Counted from the stretch's first letter, positions 1 through 7,351 are shown. The stretch is 14,124 nucleotides of DNA from Bacteroidales bacterium UBA5621 (GCA_002424525.1 DIKJ01000161.1:1-14124); one strand, 5' to 3'. Program-made: numbers and translations. The notes: a model not told the origin generated them from the sequence alone.

Positions 1-1415
1 ACATCGGCAATAATCGAATAATAATTATCATTGGTGTTTACCCTACCGCCAGGCTGAACATACTTATCATCGTAAGTTCCGACGATCCCGTCCGTATATG
101 AATCCATGGTGGTCCAGCTTATGACCTGCAGTCCGTCAAAACGGTTTTTATGAAGCCATTCAAGGCCCCATAATCCTTCTTCAATCAGACGGTCAGCCAG
201 TTTTTTGTTCTTCTGTAAGTATTGTGCAGCCAGTCTGAAAAAAACAGCCGTCGCGCTTGCTGTCTGCCAGTACGACTGTGACAGGTCTCCTGCATCGTGC
301 CATCCGCCGGCCATAATAATAGTATCTCCCCTGTAAACGGTGTACCAGTCGGAATGACATTTCAGATGTATCCCCGGTTGTTCATATCCGCATCGCTGGA
401 CATAGAACTGATTCGTGATCTTTTCAATTACCGGCAGCCATACGTCCGGGTTTACAGGGAAAGGCTCTGATTCAATGTTTCCATATACTATTTTATATTT
501 ACCCGGAGTCTTAACCTCTGAAAAATCGAAAACTGAAAAGGTGCCCAGCCGGTTCGTTTCCTTCTGAATAGCCTTTTCAAGTACAGCTTTATTAGTCGCA
601 ACGTTTACAATCCTGAAATTATCTCCACCGGCAAGTGAAGTAAAAGCTGTTTTTTTTTCTTTACTGCTATATCCCGAATGGGAGAAAGATATTGCTTTAT
701 CGGTGCCCCATCCTTCATAATAATCGGCCTTCACTTTCTCAAATGCCAGGTTATCAATGTAATACACGATGGTGTCGGCAGCATCCGACTCATTGCCCTG
801 AAGCCCGTAACTAATGGTTATTCCGGTCACTTTATCGTGTGGCAGATGCGGGACCTCCATAACCATCTTGTTCCACTGGTTGTTTTTAAGCATCACGGTA
901 TGCCACCCCTCCTTGCCATATCGATCAGGAACATTGCCCTCGTTATGCAGGATCATGGTCAGGTATAATTTTCTGAAACCTTTGAATTCGGGGTATACAT
1001 TGATTGCTATACGATTGTACTCCGAAAAATCCTCCCGGTCAAATTTGCGGGTCAGATCCTGTCTTCCCCAGTATCGTCCTCCTGCTCCAAGGTTTTCAGG
1101 CAATTTTGTCGGACAGACAAACTTTATGGATGATTTACCTTCTATTACCTTCTCATCGGAAAGGCTTATGGTTCCAACATTTTGCCTGTTGCCGAAGGAG
1201 AGTTCCCAGCTGTCCAGCGATTCCATGCCATCCAGCTGAATTGACGAAAGGATCTCTTTGTTATCCCATTTATACTGGAGACTGCTGGCAGTATCCATTG
1301 GCATTGGAACAAAATTGTAAAGGAAGGATCCAAATTCCGTCTCCTGTAATTTCCCTGATGTGCAGGAGGCTGCCAGCAGTAGAAAAATACCTGATGTGAG
1401 TAATAATTTCGGCAT
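1..1415 (-). CDS. GH9-family glycoside hydrolase lipoprotein (endoglucanase-like), partial at the left edge
   Basis: An uninterrupted frame runs from an ATG at 1415 to the window edge (471 residues, C-terminus missing). Residues 1-18 form a lipoprotein signal with lipobox AASC (Cys18), so it should be membrane-anchored and exported. Residues about 85-228 look like a beta-sandwich, carbohydrate-binding-like region. About 240-322 resembles the Ig-like CelD_N domain that precedes GH9 catalytic domains. The catalytic domain starts near 323, with a QRCG motif at 340-343, a nearby LKCH, and the GH9 signature GGWHDAGD at 370-377; its aspartates (374, 377) correspond to the catalytic base region. GH9 enzymes are inverting hydrolases of beta-glucans and some other beta-linked glycans; the substrate here is not determined. 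The catalytic acid Glu lies near the C-terminus and is outside the window. The gene starts 19 bp after the mannonate dehydratase-like gene, so the two are probably co-transcribed. No Shine-Dalgarno sequence is seen. Confidence 0.88.
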   Translation of the reverse strand, partial: MPKLLLTSGIFLLLAASCTSGKLQETEFGSFLYNFVPMPMDTASSLQYKWDNKEILSSIQLDGMESLDSWELSFGNRQNVGTISLSDEKVIEGKSSIKFVCPTKLPENLGAGGRYWGRQDLTRKFDREDFSEYNRIAINVYPEFKGFRKLYLTMILHNEGNVPDRYGKEGWHTVMLKNNQWNKMVMEVPHLPHDKVTGITISYGLQGNESDAADTIVYYIDNLAFEKVKADYYEGWGTDKAISFSHSGYSSKEKKTAFTSLAGGDNFRIVNVATNKAVLEKAIQKETNRLGTFSVFDFSEVKTPGKYKIVYGNIESEPFPVNPDVWLPVIEKITNQFYVQRCGYEQPGIHLKCHSDWYTVYRGDTIIMAGGWHDAGDLSQSYWQTASATAVFFRLAAQYLQKNKKLADRLIEEGLWGLEWLHKNRFDGLQVISWTTMDSYTDGIVGTYDDKYVQPGGRVNTNDNYYSIIAD

Positions 1416-1434
1416 AATTAGATATATATCCGTT

Positions 1435-2568
1435 TTATGATTTGCGTCCTTCTTTAGCTATAGCTTCAGCAAGTCCGCGCATATATCCGATAGCATAGAG
1501 CATTCCAAGTGTAGTATAACCGCCCCTCATTCCTGCTTCGATTTCAGTTGCCAGTACCGGGACATGATCCGGTCTCATTGGTCCGTCAAATCCTATATCA
1601 TAATAAGCTCTCATTATTTCATACATATCCAGATCGCCTTCGTCATGAAAGGTCTCCGTGAAGTGAGTGCTTGGCCTTGCTCCACCACTCAGGTCACGAA
1701 GATTTCTGAAATGGACAAAATTGATCAAGTCACTGCCCCATTTCCTTATCAAACCAGGTATATCAACAAGGTCCGGCATGGTGGCAAAGTTAGCCTGGCA
1801 CAGGGTAACGCCATTACACCTGTTCGGATACATCGCCAGCAACCGGTCAAAGTTTCCCACCTTATTCATGATCCGTGAGATTCCCTGAATAACATCAACC
1901 TGGGGGTCGTCAGGATGCATAGACATTCTCATTCCTGTCTTTTCTGCTTCAGGCATTACGGCTTTCACAAAATATTCGAGGGTACTCCATAAATGATCTT
2001 TCGATATTTCACCATACTCGGTCAGTGGTGCTCCCTGCATTTCCCTGTAATCAAATTCCAGCATCAATGCCCCTCCTCTGCCCACATATTCCCTGTTTGT
2101 CCGGGCCCAGCTGATTACAGGCATCCAGTTATAACAAATAATGTCAACATCGCCGTACTGCTTCAGATTCTTCATAAATGTTATAAAATTCGAAATCTCT
2201 TCGTCTCTTCCGTCCAGTCCAAGTTTCGTCTTAGTACCCAATGATGGCGGGCCTTCCACTACTATCCATTTCATACCCTCCTTAGCCCAGGCAGCTTTTG
2301 TTGCCTTAATTGCTTCCGGATCCCACGGATTTTTACCTTCCATCCTGATTACACCGGAGACAGCATAACTGACGTCAAGCTGTTTACAGAAAGGAACCCG
2401 GGGAGAATTTATTGACATTAACTCAGTAAACTTAATCCCTGCATCTCTTACGTAAGGCACTGGCTTACCCGATTTTCTGGTATCATTACATGCCCCAAGC
2501 CCTGCAACTGACACTGTTGCGGCCATTGCAGCACTCTTTTTAATAAATTCTCTTCTATTGTTTTTCAT
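1435..2568 (-). CDS. Exported mannonate dehydratase (UxuA) family protein with Tat-type signal
   Basis: The 377-residue protein is of UxuA length plus a signal. It starts with a twin-arginine motif (RREFIKK, residues 5-11), a short hydrophobic stretch and Cys27, so it is probably exported by Tat and possibly lipid-anchored. The rest matches the UxuA TIM barrel: CYNWMPV (145-151), MHPDDP (217-222), NGVTLC (252-257), FVHFRN (284-289), HDEGDLDM (308-315) and GFDGPMRPDH (326-335). His218, Cys257, His286 and Asp334 fit the Mn2+ ligands of the family; His335 and Tyr351 fit the catalytic pair. The family dehydrates D-mannonate to 2-keto-3-deoxy-D-gluconate, normally in the cytoplasm. The exported location is unusual, so a related polyol acid or a different sugar is possible. 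The usual CxGSLG loop reads CQANFA, a change close to the metal-binding Cys. It sits between two exported glycoside hydrolases, 48 bp after one and 19 bp before the other. Confidence 0.85.
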   Translation of the reverse strand: MKNNRREFIKKSAAMAATVSVAGLGACNDTRKSGKPVPYVRDAGIKFTELMSINSPRVPFCKQLDVSYAVSGVIRMEGKNPWDPEAIKATKAAWAKEGMKWIVVEGPPSLGTKTKLGLDGRDEEISNFITFMKNLKQYGDVDIICYNWMPVISWARTNREYVGRGGALMLEFDYREMQGAPLTEYGEISKDHLWSTLEYFVKAVMPEAEKTGMRMSMHPDDPQVDVIQGISRIMNKVGNFDRLLAMYPNRCNGVTLCQANFATMPDLVDIPGLIRKWGSDLINFVHFRNLRDLSGGARPSTHFTETFHDEGDLDMYEIMRAYYDIGFDGPMRPDHVPVLATEIEAGMRGGYTTLGMLYAIGYMRGLAEAIAKEGRKS

Positions 2569-2616
2569 GATTTCTCAGAGGGTAATTTACAAGCATAAAT
2601 AACGTGGTCTGATCAT

Positions 2617-4161
2617 TTATTTCTTTACTTCATTCCGTCTAAACCTCAATGCGGTATATGGTGAGACCGTGGCGTATTCGAACAAACCCGGTCCGGCAGA
2701 GGGCTGGCTTTCAATCTTCATGTTCCACGTATCAATAATATCGAGGTTGAAGCCGGTGTCGCCAGGCAGGTTTATCTCAATTTTCTGATCAGCATCTGCA
2801 ACATAAACAAGGTAATATTCTCCCGGCTTTGAAAAAATATGGATGTTATTGTTCAGTTTCGCCGGATCGCCATTATCTGTAAGCTCAGGCTTCATTTCCG
2901 TTACCGGGGCCTGTTCCATCACAGTTCTGAAGAACCTGATCCTTTCAGGGCTCTCCCCGGGAAGGGTACCTCCTTTTCCCCACCAGCGCACTTCTGTGGA
3001 ATCGTCCGAGTCGTTCCTGTAGGTGTCGCCATGAGTTCCATAACCTCCGCTCAGACCGGCCATCCAGAAATAGCTTGTCATCTGCTGAGCTGTCAGGTTG
3101 CCCCATCCGCTGGGGACATCACCTTCGTAGCGCATCTCGTCGAAGAGAAGAGGCTTATTGTACATCTCCCGCCACCTGATTGCATTGTAAAACTGCGAAG
3201 TCTGTGCACTTACATGGGTGATCCACGGACGGGTATGATCGTAAAAATGATCTTCCGAATTATACCAGTTATGGATCCCGCGTAACCGCTGATGAGGATC
3301 CTCCCTTTGGAGAAGCGTTCCAATCCCTTCCCAGTCAATCGCGACCTTAAGTCTCGGGATATCCCATTCGTTAGCCAGCGACCACCAGACATTCCTGTAA
3401 GCCGATATCCGGGCAATCATGTAACGCACGTATCTTTCATTCATCTCATGTCCCATTTCAAAATATCCCCATACATCATATTCATGAAATAATATCACAT
3501 CAGCTTCGATTCCCATTCCCAGAAGTTGCTGAACTCTCCTGTCGAAGTTTTGAAAGAATTCGTAGTTGGGTTGTGAGAGATCATTCTTCCCGTCTTCTCT
3601 TTTATATGGATAAACCCACGGTTCAGTTTCGTTCCCGTATCTGTACCATTTCGGGAATACACACATCCTCATTTTATTGAAAGGAGCCTGAGAGAGGGTT
3701 TCAATGGTTTTCTCCTGAATGCTCTGTTTTACGCTTGTCCATTGATACGCGGTCGTCCCGACTGAGTAGAAAGGTGTTCCATCAGCATATTCAAGGTAAT
3801 AAGTATTCACAACTCGCACAGGACCATGATTCTTACCTGCCGGAGGGACACAACTGAACTTCCCCTTCTTATCTGTAAGTTCAGAGGCGTTACTCTGTGT
3901 CCTGTAACTCCAGTTCCCCTGCACGGGAGGAGAATATCTTATCCGGTAAATTCCGTTCCCGTCATAGAAACCGGGGACCGTTATGCTTTCCCCCTTGCCG
4001 GTGAAAGTCGCGGACAATTCAACCTCCATGTAAGGATTCCCTGATGAAGGTCCGTTTAGTGTGATCTCAAAAACGCCCCATTGCTCTGTCATCTCAGCTT
4101 GCTGGTTACTGCAGGAGGTTAAAAGAGCAACGATTAAACAACAATAAACTATTTTTCTCAT
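2617..4161 (-). CDS. DUF5060/DUF5605 glycoside hydrolase (apiosidase-like TIM barrel) lipoprotein
   Basis: This 514-residue protein begins with a lipoprotein signal, lipobox LTSC with Cys17. Residues about 25-105 match the DUF5060 beta-sandwich (GFYDGNG at 64-70, GNWSYRTQSN at 82-91). Residues about 115-420 form an apiosidase-like (DUF4038-type) TIM barrel, with YADGTPFYSVGTTAYQW at 125-141 and WWSLANEWD at 259-267, where Glu265 is the likely acid/base. In DEMRYEGD (341-348), Glu342 or Glu346 is a candidate nucleophile. The C-terminal 70 residues (YYLVYVAD, IDTWNM, SPYTALRFRR) match DUF5605. Proteins of this architecture are predicted exo-acting hydrolases in Bacteroidota polysaccharide loci; some relatives cleave apiose or other side chains, but the substrate here is unknown. 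It is the first gene of the minus-strand run, facing a 68-bp divergent promoter region. The ATG at 4161 directly precedes the signal peptide. Confidence 0.85.
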   Translation of the reverse strand: MRKIVYCCLIVALLTSCSNQQAEMTEQWGVFEITLNGPSSGNPYMEVELSATFTGKGESITVPGFYDGNGIYRIRYSPPVQGNWSYRTQSNASELTDKKGKFSCVPPAGKNHGPVRVVNTYYLEYADGTPFYSVGTTAYQWTSVKQSIQEKTIETLSQAPFNKMRMCVFPKWYRYGNETEPWVYPYKREDGKNDLSQPNYEFFQNFDRRVQQLLGMGIEADVILFHEYDVWGYFEMGHEMNERYVRYMIARISAYRNVWWSLANEWDIPRLKVAIDWEGIGTLLQREDPHQRLRGIHNWYNSEDHFYDHTRPWITHVSAQTSQFYNAIRWREMYNKPLLFDEMRYEGDVPSGWGNLTAQQMTSYFWMAGLSGGYGTHGDTYRNDSDDSTEVRWWGKGGTLPGESPERIRFFRTVMEQAPVTEMKPELTDNGDPAKLNNNIHIFSKPGEYYLVYVADADQKIEINLPGDTGFNLDIIDTWNMKIESQPSAGPGLFEYATVSPYTALRFRRNEVKK

Positions 4162-4169
4162 TTTTTACA

Positions 4170-4184
4170 GGTTAGTTAGTAACC
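4170..4184. promoter_or_regulatory. Inverted repeat in the divergent promoter region, candidate operator
   Basis: The arms GGTTA (4170-4174) and TAACC (4180-4184) are separated by GTTAG. The repeat lies in the 68-bp gap between the divergent glycoside hydrolase and URO-D-like genes and overlaps the possible -33 element of the rightward promoter. A shared repressor or activator site is plausible, but five-base arms also occur by chance. Confidence 0.25.
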
Positions 4185-4206
4185 ATAAAAATATTAATTA
4201 TTTTAG
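4176..4206 (+). promoter_or_regulatory. Candidate Bacteroidota-type promoter for the URO-D-like/ROK genes
   Basis: TTAG (4176-4179) and TATTTTAG (4199-4206) are 19 bp apart. This is the spacing of the Bacteroidota primary-sigma promoter (TTTG / TAnnTTTG), and each element has one mismatch. Transcription would start shortly before the ATG at 4230 and leave a short leader. No Shine-Dalgarno sequence precedes that ATG. Confidence 0.3.
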
Positions 4207-4229
4207 TCTTTTTACTGAGTTTTTACAAG

Positions 4230-5507
4230 ATGACATCAAAAGAGCGTTTTGATTTAACAATAAATCACAAACAGCCTGACCGGCTGGTGGTTGATTTCGG
4301 ATCCACCGCAGTAACCGGGATGCATGTTCATGCAGTTGAAAAGGTCAGAAGGTATTACGGACTGGAAAATAAGCCGGTCAGGGTTATCGATCCTCTGCAG
4401 ATGCTCGGCGAAGTGGATGATGAACTTATTGACATACTTGGTGTTGATGTGGTCTCTGCCAGAGGGATAAAGAACTCATTTGGATTTTACAACCACGAAC
4501 CGCTGAAAGAATACAAAACACCATGGGGACAGGTTGTTCTGGTACCGGAAGAGTTCAATACAACGGTTGACGAAAAGGGTGATATTCTGATCTATCCCGA
4601 AGGCGATACTTCAGCCAGTGCATCCGGACGGATGCCACGCAGCAGCTATTATTTCGATGCAATAATCCGAGTGCAGCCAATTGATGAAAATAAACTGGAT
4701 CCGGCTGACAATCTCGAAGAGTATGGATTGATATCCGACAGCGATCTGGAATACTGGGAAGCGACCACGTTGAAAGCGCGTGCCACAGGTAAAGCTGTGG
4801 TTGCAAGCCCCGGAGGCACAGCTCTCGGCGACATTGCCCATATACCTGGTGCCAGGCTGAAAAATCCTAAAGGTATCCGGGATATTGCCGAATGGTATAT
4901 GAGCATCATCGTGAGACCTGATTACATAAGGGCCATCTTTGACCGGCAATCGGAAATTGCCGTTGAGAACCTGAGTCGCTTAAGCAGGGTGATCGGTGAT
5001 AAAATTGACGTAATTTACATCTGCGGAACCGATTTCGGCACTCAGGATTCCACCTTCTGCGCCCCGGAACAGTTCGACGATCTCTGGCTGCCATATTACA
5101 AAAGGATCAATGACTGGATCCATTCCAATACCGGATGGAAAACCTTTAAGCACTCATGCGGAGCAGTCGAACCGTTTATGTCACGCTTTATCGCCGCCGG
5201 TTTCGATATCATAAATCCGGTGCAGGTGAACGCAAGGGGCATGGATCCTGTACTATTGAAAAAGAAATACGGGAAGGATATTGTTTTCTGGGGCGGAGGA
5301 ATTGACACACAGAATATTCTGCCCTATTCAACACCTGAGAAAGTGAGGGAAGAAGTACTTCGTTTGTGTGATATATTTGCCAGGGACGGCGGATTCGTAT
5401 TCAATACAGTTCATAATATACAGGCCGGCGTTCCGGTGGAAAATATCGTGGCGATGATTGATGCAATAAGGGAGTTCAATGGCAGCTGTCAATCCGGGCA
5501 ATATTAA
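4230..5507 (+). CDS. URO-D superfamily protein (uroporphyrinogen decarboxylase/cobamide methyltransferase-like)
   Basis: This 425-residue protein has no signal peptide and is probably cytoplasmic. The N-terminus (KERFDLTINHKQPDRL) is typical of URO-D family members; true HemE enzymes are about 350 residues and lack the long insert seen here at about 85-165. FKHSCGAVEPFM (306-317) carries the H-x-C pair (His308, Cys310) that binds zinc in the MtaA/MtbA methylcobamide:CoM methyltransferases of this superfamily. The third ligand, Cys in those enzymes, would fall near VHNIQAGVP (394-402), where His395 is present instead. FWGGGIDTQ (353-361) and VPVENI (401-406) are also family motifs. A heme-synthesis role is unlikely given the neighbours. 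Methyl transfer or demethylation is an inference, because no corrinoid protein is encoded nearby. It is divergent from the glycoside hydrolase genes and lies 106 bp before the ROK kinase. Confidence 0.75.
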   Translation: MTSKERFDLTINHKQPDRLVVDFGSTAVTGMHVHAVEKVRRYYGLENKPVRVIDPLQMLGEVDDELIDILGVDVVSARGIKNSFGFYNHEPLKEYKTPWGQVVLVPEEFNTTVDEKGDILIYPEGDTSASASGRMPRSSYYFDAIIRVQPIDENKLDPADNLEEYGLISDSDLEYWEATTLKARATGKAVVASPGGTALGDIAHIPGARLKNPKGIRDIAEWYMSIIVRPDYIRAIFDRQSEIAVENLSRLSRVIGDKIDVIYICGTDFGTQDSTFCAPEQFDDLWLPYYKRINDWIHSNTGWKTFKHSCGAVEPFMSRFIAAGFDIINPVQVNARGMDPVLLKKKYGKDIVFWGGGIDTQNILPYSTPEKVREEVLRLCDIFARDGGFVFNTVHNIQAGVPVENIVAMIDAIREFNGSCQSGQY

Positions 5508-5520
5508 GTTTGATAACCTG

Positions 5521-5555
5521 AGTTGCCAGTTGCTAGTTACTGGTTGCTAGTTGAT
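5521..5555. repeat. Five tandem copies of a 7-bp repeat (consensus AGTTGCT)
   Basis: Five consecutive heptamers start 14 bp after the URO-D-like stop codon. The second copy matches AGTTGCT exactly and the other four each differ from it by one base (positions 7, 5, 1 and 6 in copies 1, 3, 4 and 5). Copies 1-4 also contain a small inverted repeat, CCAGT...ACTGG. Heptad tracts of this kind between genes are familiar to me from Bacteroidota genomes; their function is unknown. Confidence 0.75.
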
Positions 5556-5571
5556 AGAAAGCGAACATTTA

Positions 5572-5589
5572 AATTATTGCTGAATAATT
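5572..5589. repeat. AT-rich inverted repeat upstream of the ROK kinase gene
   Basis: The arms AATTATT (5572-5578) and AATAATT (5583-5589) flank GCTG and end 24 bp before the ROK start codon. It could be a regulator site or a weak hairpin in the leader. AT-rich arms of this length can also arise by chance. Confidence 0.3.
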
Positions 5590-5613
5590 GAATTAATTAA
5601 TCTTAAACAGATT

Positions 5614-6507
5614 ATGTCAGACATTGTAATAGGGATTGATCTTGGAGGTACCCGTATCAAGGCAGTCGCCATCGACGGCCCCGGCAACATTCTGTACAGG
5701 CATTATCAGCACACAAGCGACGGGGATGATACAGCATGGATGAATTCCGTCTCTGAAGCTGCAAGTAAAGTGCAAAGCGAAATCCATGGGCGCAATGCTC
5801 CGATCGGCATATCAGCACCCGGACTGCCGAATGAATCCAATTCAGCAATTGCCTATATGCCGGGTCGCCTGCACGGTCTGGAGAATTTCGACTGGACTGC
5901 TTATCTGAAAACCAGGACATTTGTTCTGAATGATGCAGTTGCGGCCCTGATGGCTGAAGCGCGGTTTGGCGCTGCAAAAGACAAAATGAATGTGGTAATG
6001 CTTACCCTGGGTACGGGTGTTGGCGGTGCAATCCTGATCGGAGGCAAGCCCTATCAGGGAGCTTTCAGCAAAGCAGGACATATAGGTCATATGGTTATCG
6101 ACAGCACCGGCGAGACTGACATTACAGGAATGCCCGGGAGCCTGGAAGATGCCATAGGGAATTGCACTATTGAAAAAAGGAGTCAGGGGAAATACTCATC
6201 TACTGACAAGTTACTGGAATCTTTCAGGAACGGGGACGACTTTGCCGGTAAGGTCTGGCTTACCTCGGTTAAAAAACTGGCGGTGGGTCTTGCAACACTC
6301 ACCAACATACTCTCTCCGGAAATGATCATTCTTGGCGGAGGCATCACTGAATCCTGGAAAGAACTGACACAACCCCTGGAAGAATACATGGCAAAATATG
6401 AATGGCGGACGGGAGGCAACAGGGCTGAAATAGTCAGGGCTCAGTTCGGCGATCTGGCGGGTGCTGTCGGTGCTGCATGCTTTGCCAGGGAAGCATATCA
6501 GGGATAA
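5614..6507 (+). CDS. ROK-family sugar kinase lacking the canonical zinc-cysteine motif
   Basis: The 297-residue protein is of normal ROK length. GIDLGGTRIKAVAID (7-21) is the phosphate-binding motif of the ASKHA fold, VLND (104-107) carries the catalytic Asp107, and TLGTGVGGA (131-139) is the adenosine-phosphate motif. AGHIGHM (154-160) is the sugar-binding His/Glu region with His156, although the usual Glu of ExGH is replaced. ROK kinases phosphorylate glucose, N-acetylmannosamine, fructose, allose and similar sugars with ATP in the cytoplasm. Most carry CxCGxxGCxE after the GH motif; here residues 161-190 hold only one Cys (184), so a structural zinc is unlikely. There is no N-terminal HTH, so this is a kinase rather than a NagC/XylR-type repressor. 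It follows the URO-D-like gene on the same strand and probably acts on the sugar imported by this locus. Confidence 0.87.
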   Translation: MSDIVIGIDLGGTRIKAVAIDGPGNILYRHYQHTSDGDDTAWMNSVSEAASKVQSEIHGRNAPIGISAPGLPNESNSAIAYMPGRLHGLENFDWTAYLKTRTFVLNDAVAALMAEARFGAAKDKMNVVMLTLGTGVGGAILIGGKPYQGAFSKAGHIGHMVIDSTGETDITGMPGSLEDAIGNCTIEKRSQGKYSSTDKLLESFRNGDDFAGKVWLTSVKKLAVGLATLTNILSPEMIILGGGITESWKELTQPLEEYMAKYEWRTGGNRAEIVRAQFGDLAGAVGAACFAREAYQG

Positions 6508-6521
6508 GCTGATCAGCTTTT
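6506..6521 (+). terminator. Possible weak terminator after the ROK gene
   Basis: The perfect 14-bp palindrome AAGCTGATCAGCTT (6506-6519) overlaps the ROK stop codon and is followed by TT. As RNA it would form a 5-bp stem with a GATC loop and a very short U-run. It sits at the convergent end of the ROK and toxin genes, where a terminator would be expected, but it is weak. Confidence 0.3.
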
Positions 6522-6571
6522 GTGAGGATTAGAAGTCTGTGCCAGCGGGGTATTACCGGAAGTTTATTTTC

Positions 6572-6912
6572 TTAAATATGAAATAATTGACTTAATAAAA
6601 CAGAGATATCAGATTCAACTTTCCGATTGATCTTCCCAAGTTTTCTTTTTATTAAAGATTTTGGTATTGTAACCATTTTATGTAATCGAATCACAGAATC
6701 AACAGTCAGTCCGGTTCCAATCCATTCACTGTTATTCATTTTAATTACATAATCGCTATCAATCAAATCATCTGGTATCTTACTTGAAATGAGAGCAATA
6801 ATAATATGTTCATATTGCCAATTTCTGCAGTCAGACAAAGAGCCGGCCTGACTTTTGAAGCTGAAAAATCATCAAACGGAAATGGGACCAAAATAATTGC
6901 GTTTTTAATCAT
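6572..6912 (-). pseudogene. MazF/PemK-type toxin gene, broken by a frameshift
   Basis: The toxin starts at an ATG at 6912, overlapping the antitoxin stop by 8 bp. The first frame encodes a typical N-terminus: IILVPFPFDDFS, then KVRPALCLT (the RP motif of the nuclease site). It would stop at 6766 after 48 codons. The conserved remainder lies in another frame, which ends at 6572: YEHIIIALISSK, TGLTVDSVIRLHKM and IKRKLGKI. One extra base between about 6812 and 6830 would restore a single frame of 113 residues, the normal length for the family. MazF/PemK proteins are mRNA-cleaving ribonucleases. Possible causes are a real inactivating mutation, a sequencing or assembly error, or a less likely programmed frameshift. 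The only start in the second frame alone is a TTG at 6838, which would omit the active-site Arg. Confidence 0.8.
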
Positions 6913-7144
6913 TAAATGGCTCTCCGTTCTTTAATGAGTAAATATCTTCCGCCGGGTCATTTAAGAAATCAAATGCCGGATTTTTCGAAATTGACTGCAA
7001 CCAGAATTTTTCATCTTCAGGATTTATGTAATCATCATCCAGCAAGATTAAGACTCGAACGTTACGGTTCTTCTTATTTAGTGGATATTCAATTTTAAGA
7101 TTCCCGTATTTATCAGTTTTAGAATTGATCTCTATAGCCTTCAT
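6905..7144 (-). CDS. Antitoxin of a MazF/PemK-type toxin-antitoxin pair
   Basis: This 79-residue acidic protein starts MKAIEINSKTDKYGNLKIEY and ends in a helix-rich tail (EDEKFWLQSISK, then PAEDIYSLK). Small proteins with this beta-rich N-terminus and acidic tail commonly precede PemK-like toxins in Bacteroidota and cyanobacteria. The identification rests mainly on position: it lies immediately upstream of the toxin and overlaps its start through ATGATTAA. The frame itself is intact. If the toxin is dead, this is an orphan antitoxin that may still repress its own promoter. The region is visibly more AT-rich than the flanking metabolic genes, which suits a mobile module. Confidence 0.75.
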   Translation of the reverse strand: MKAIEINSKTDKYGNLKIEYPLNKKNRNVRVLILLDDDYINPEDEKFWLQSISKNPAFDFLNDPAEDIYSLKNGEPFND

Positions 7145-7160
7145 TGTTTGACTTTTAATA

Positions 7161-7168
7161 CAAAGATA
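7161..7168 (-). promoter_or_regulatory. Promoter -7 box of the antitoxin-toxin operon
   Basis: On the minus strand, TATCTTTG matches the Bacteroidota TAnnTTTG box perfectly and lies 16 bp before the antitoxin ATG, giving a very short leader. No clear TTTG element is seen at the usual 19-bp spacing upstream. Confidence 0.55.
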
Positions 7169-7241
7169 ATGATTAATAAGTATTGTCTGAATCGTTGCAG
7201 AGGTTTTTTACAATTCATTACAAGAAAGACAGGAGGGGGTT

Positions 7242-7253
7242 AAGTAATTACTT
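7242..7253. promoter_or_regulatory. 12-bp perfect palindrome between the antitoxin and dehydrogenase genes
   Basis: AAGTAATTACTT is perfectly self-complementary. It lies about 100 bp upstream of the antitoxin start and just downstream of the dehydrogenase stop. It could be an operator for the antitoxin, but its distance from the -7 box makes this weak, and AT-rich palindromes of this size occur by chance. Confidence 0.2.
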
Positions 7254-7351
7254 CAAAGCAAAAACAGTGCAAGAAACAGTAACATGGCTATATCTTCTTT
7301 ATGTAACCGGGTTCGAAGAATTAGTTGTAAGCAACCGGAATGTATGATTAT

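Noticed and set aside
1..1399. Plus-strand frames at 678-968, 814-1239 and 1004-1399
   Set aside because: All lie opposite the continuous GH9 frame, which has clear family motifs; they are shadows.
7261..7351. Short CCGG-containing repeats after the dehydrogenase stop
   Set aside because: They are direct rather than inverted, too short, and form no convincing terminator hairpin.
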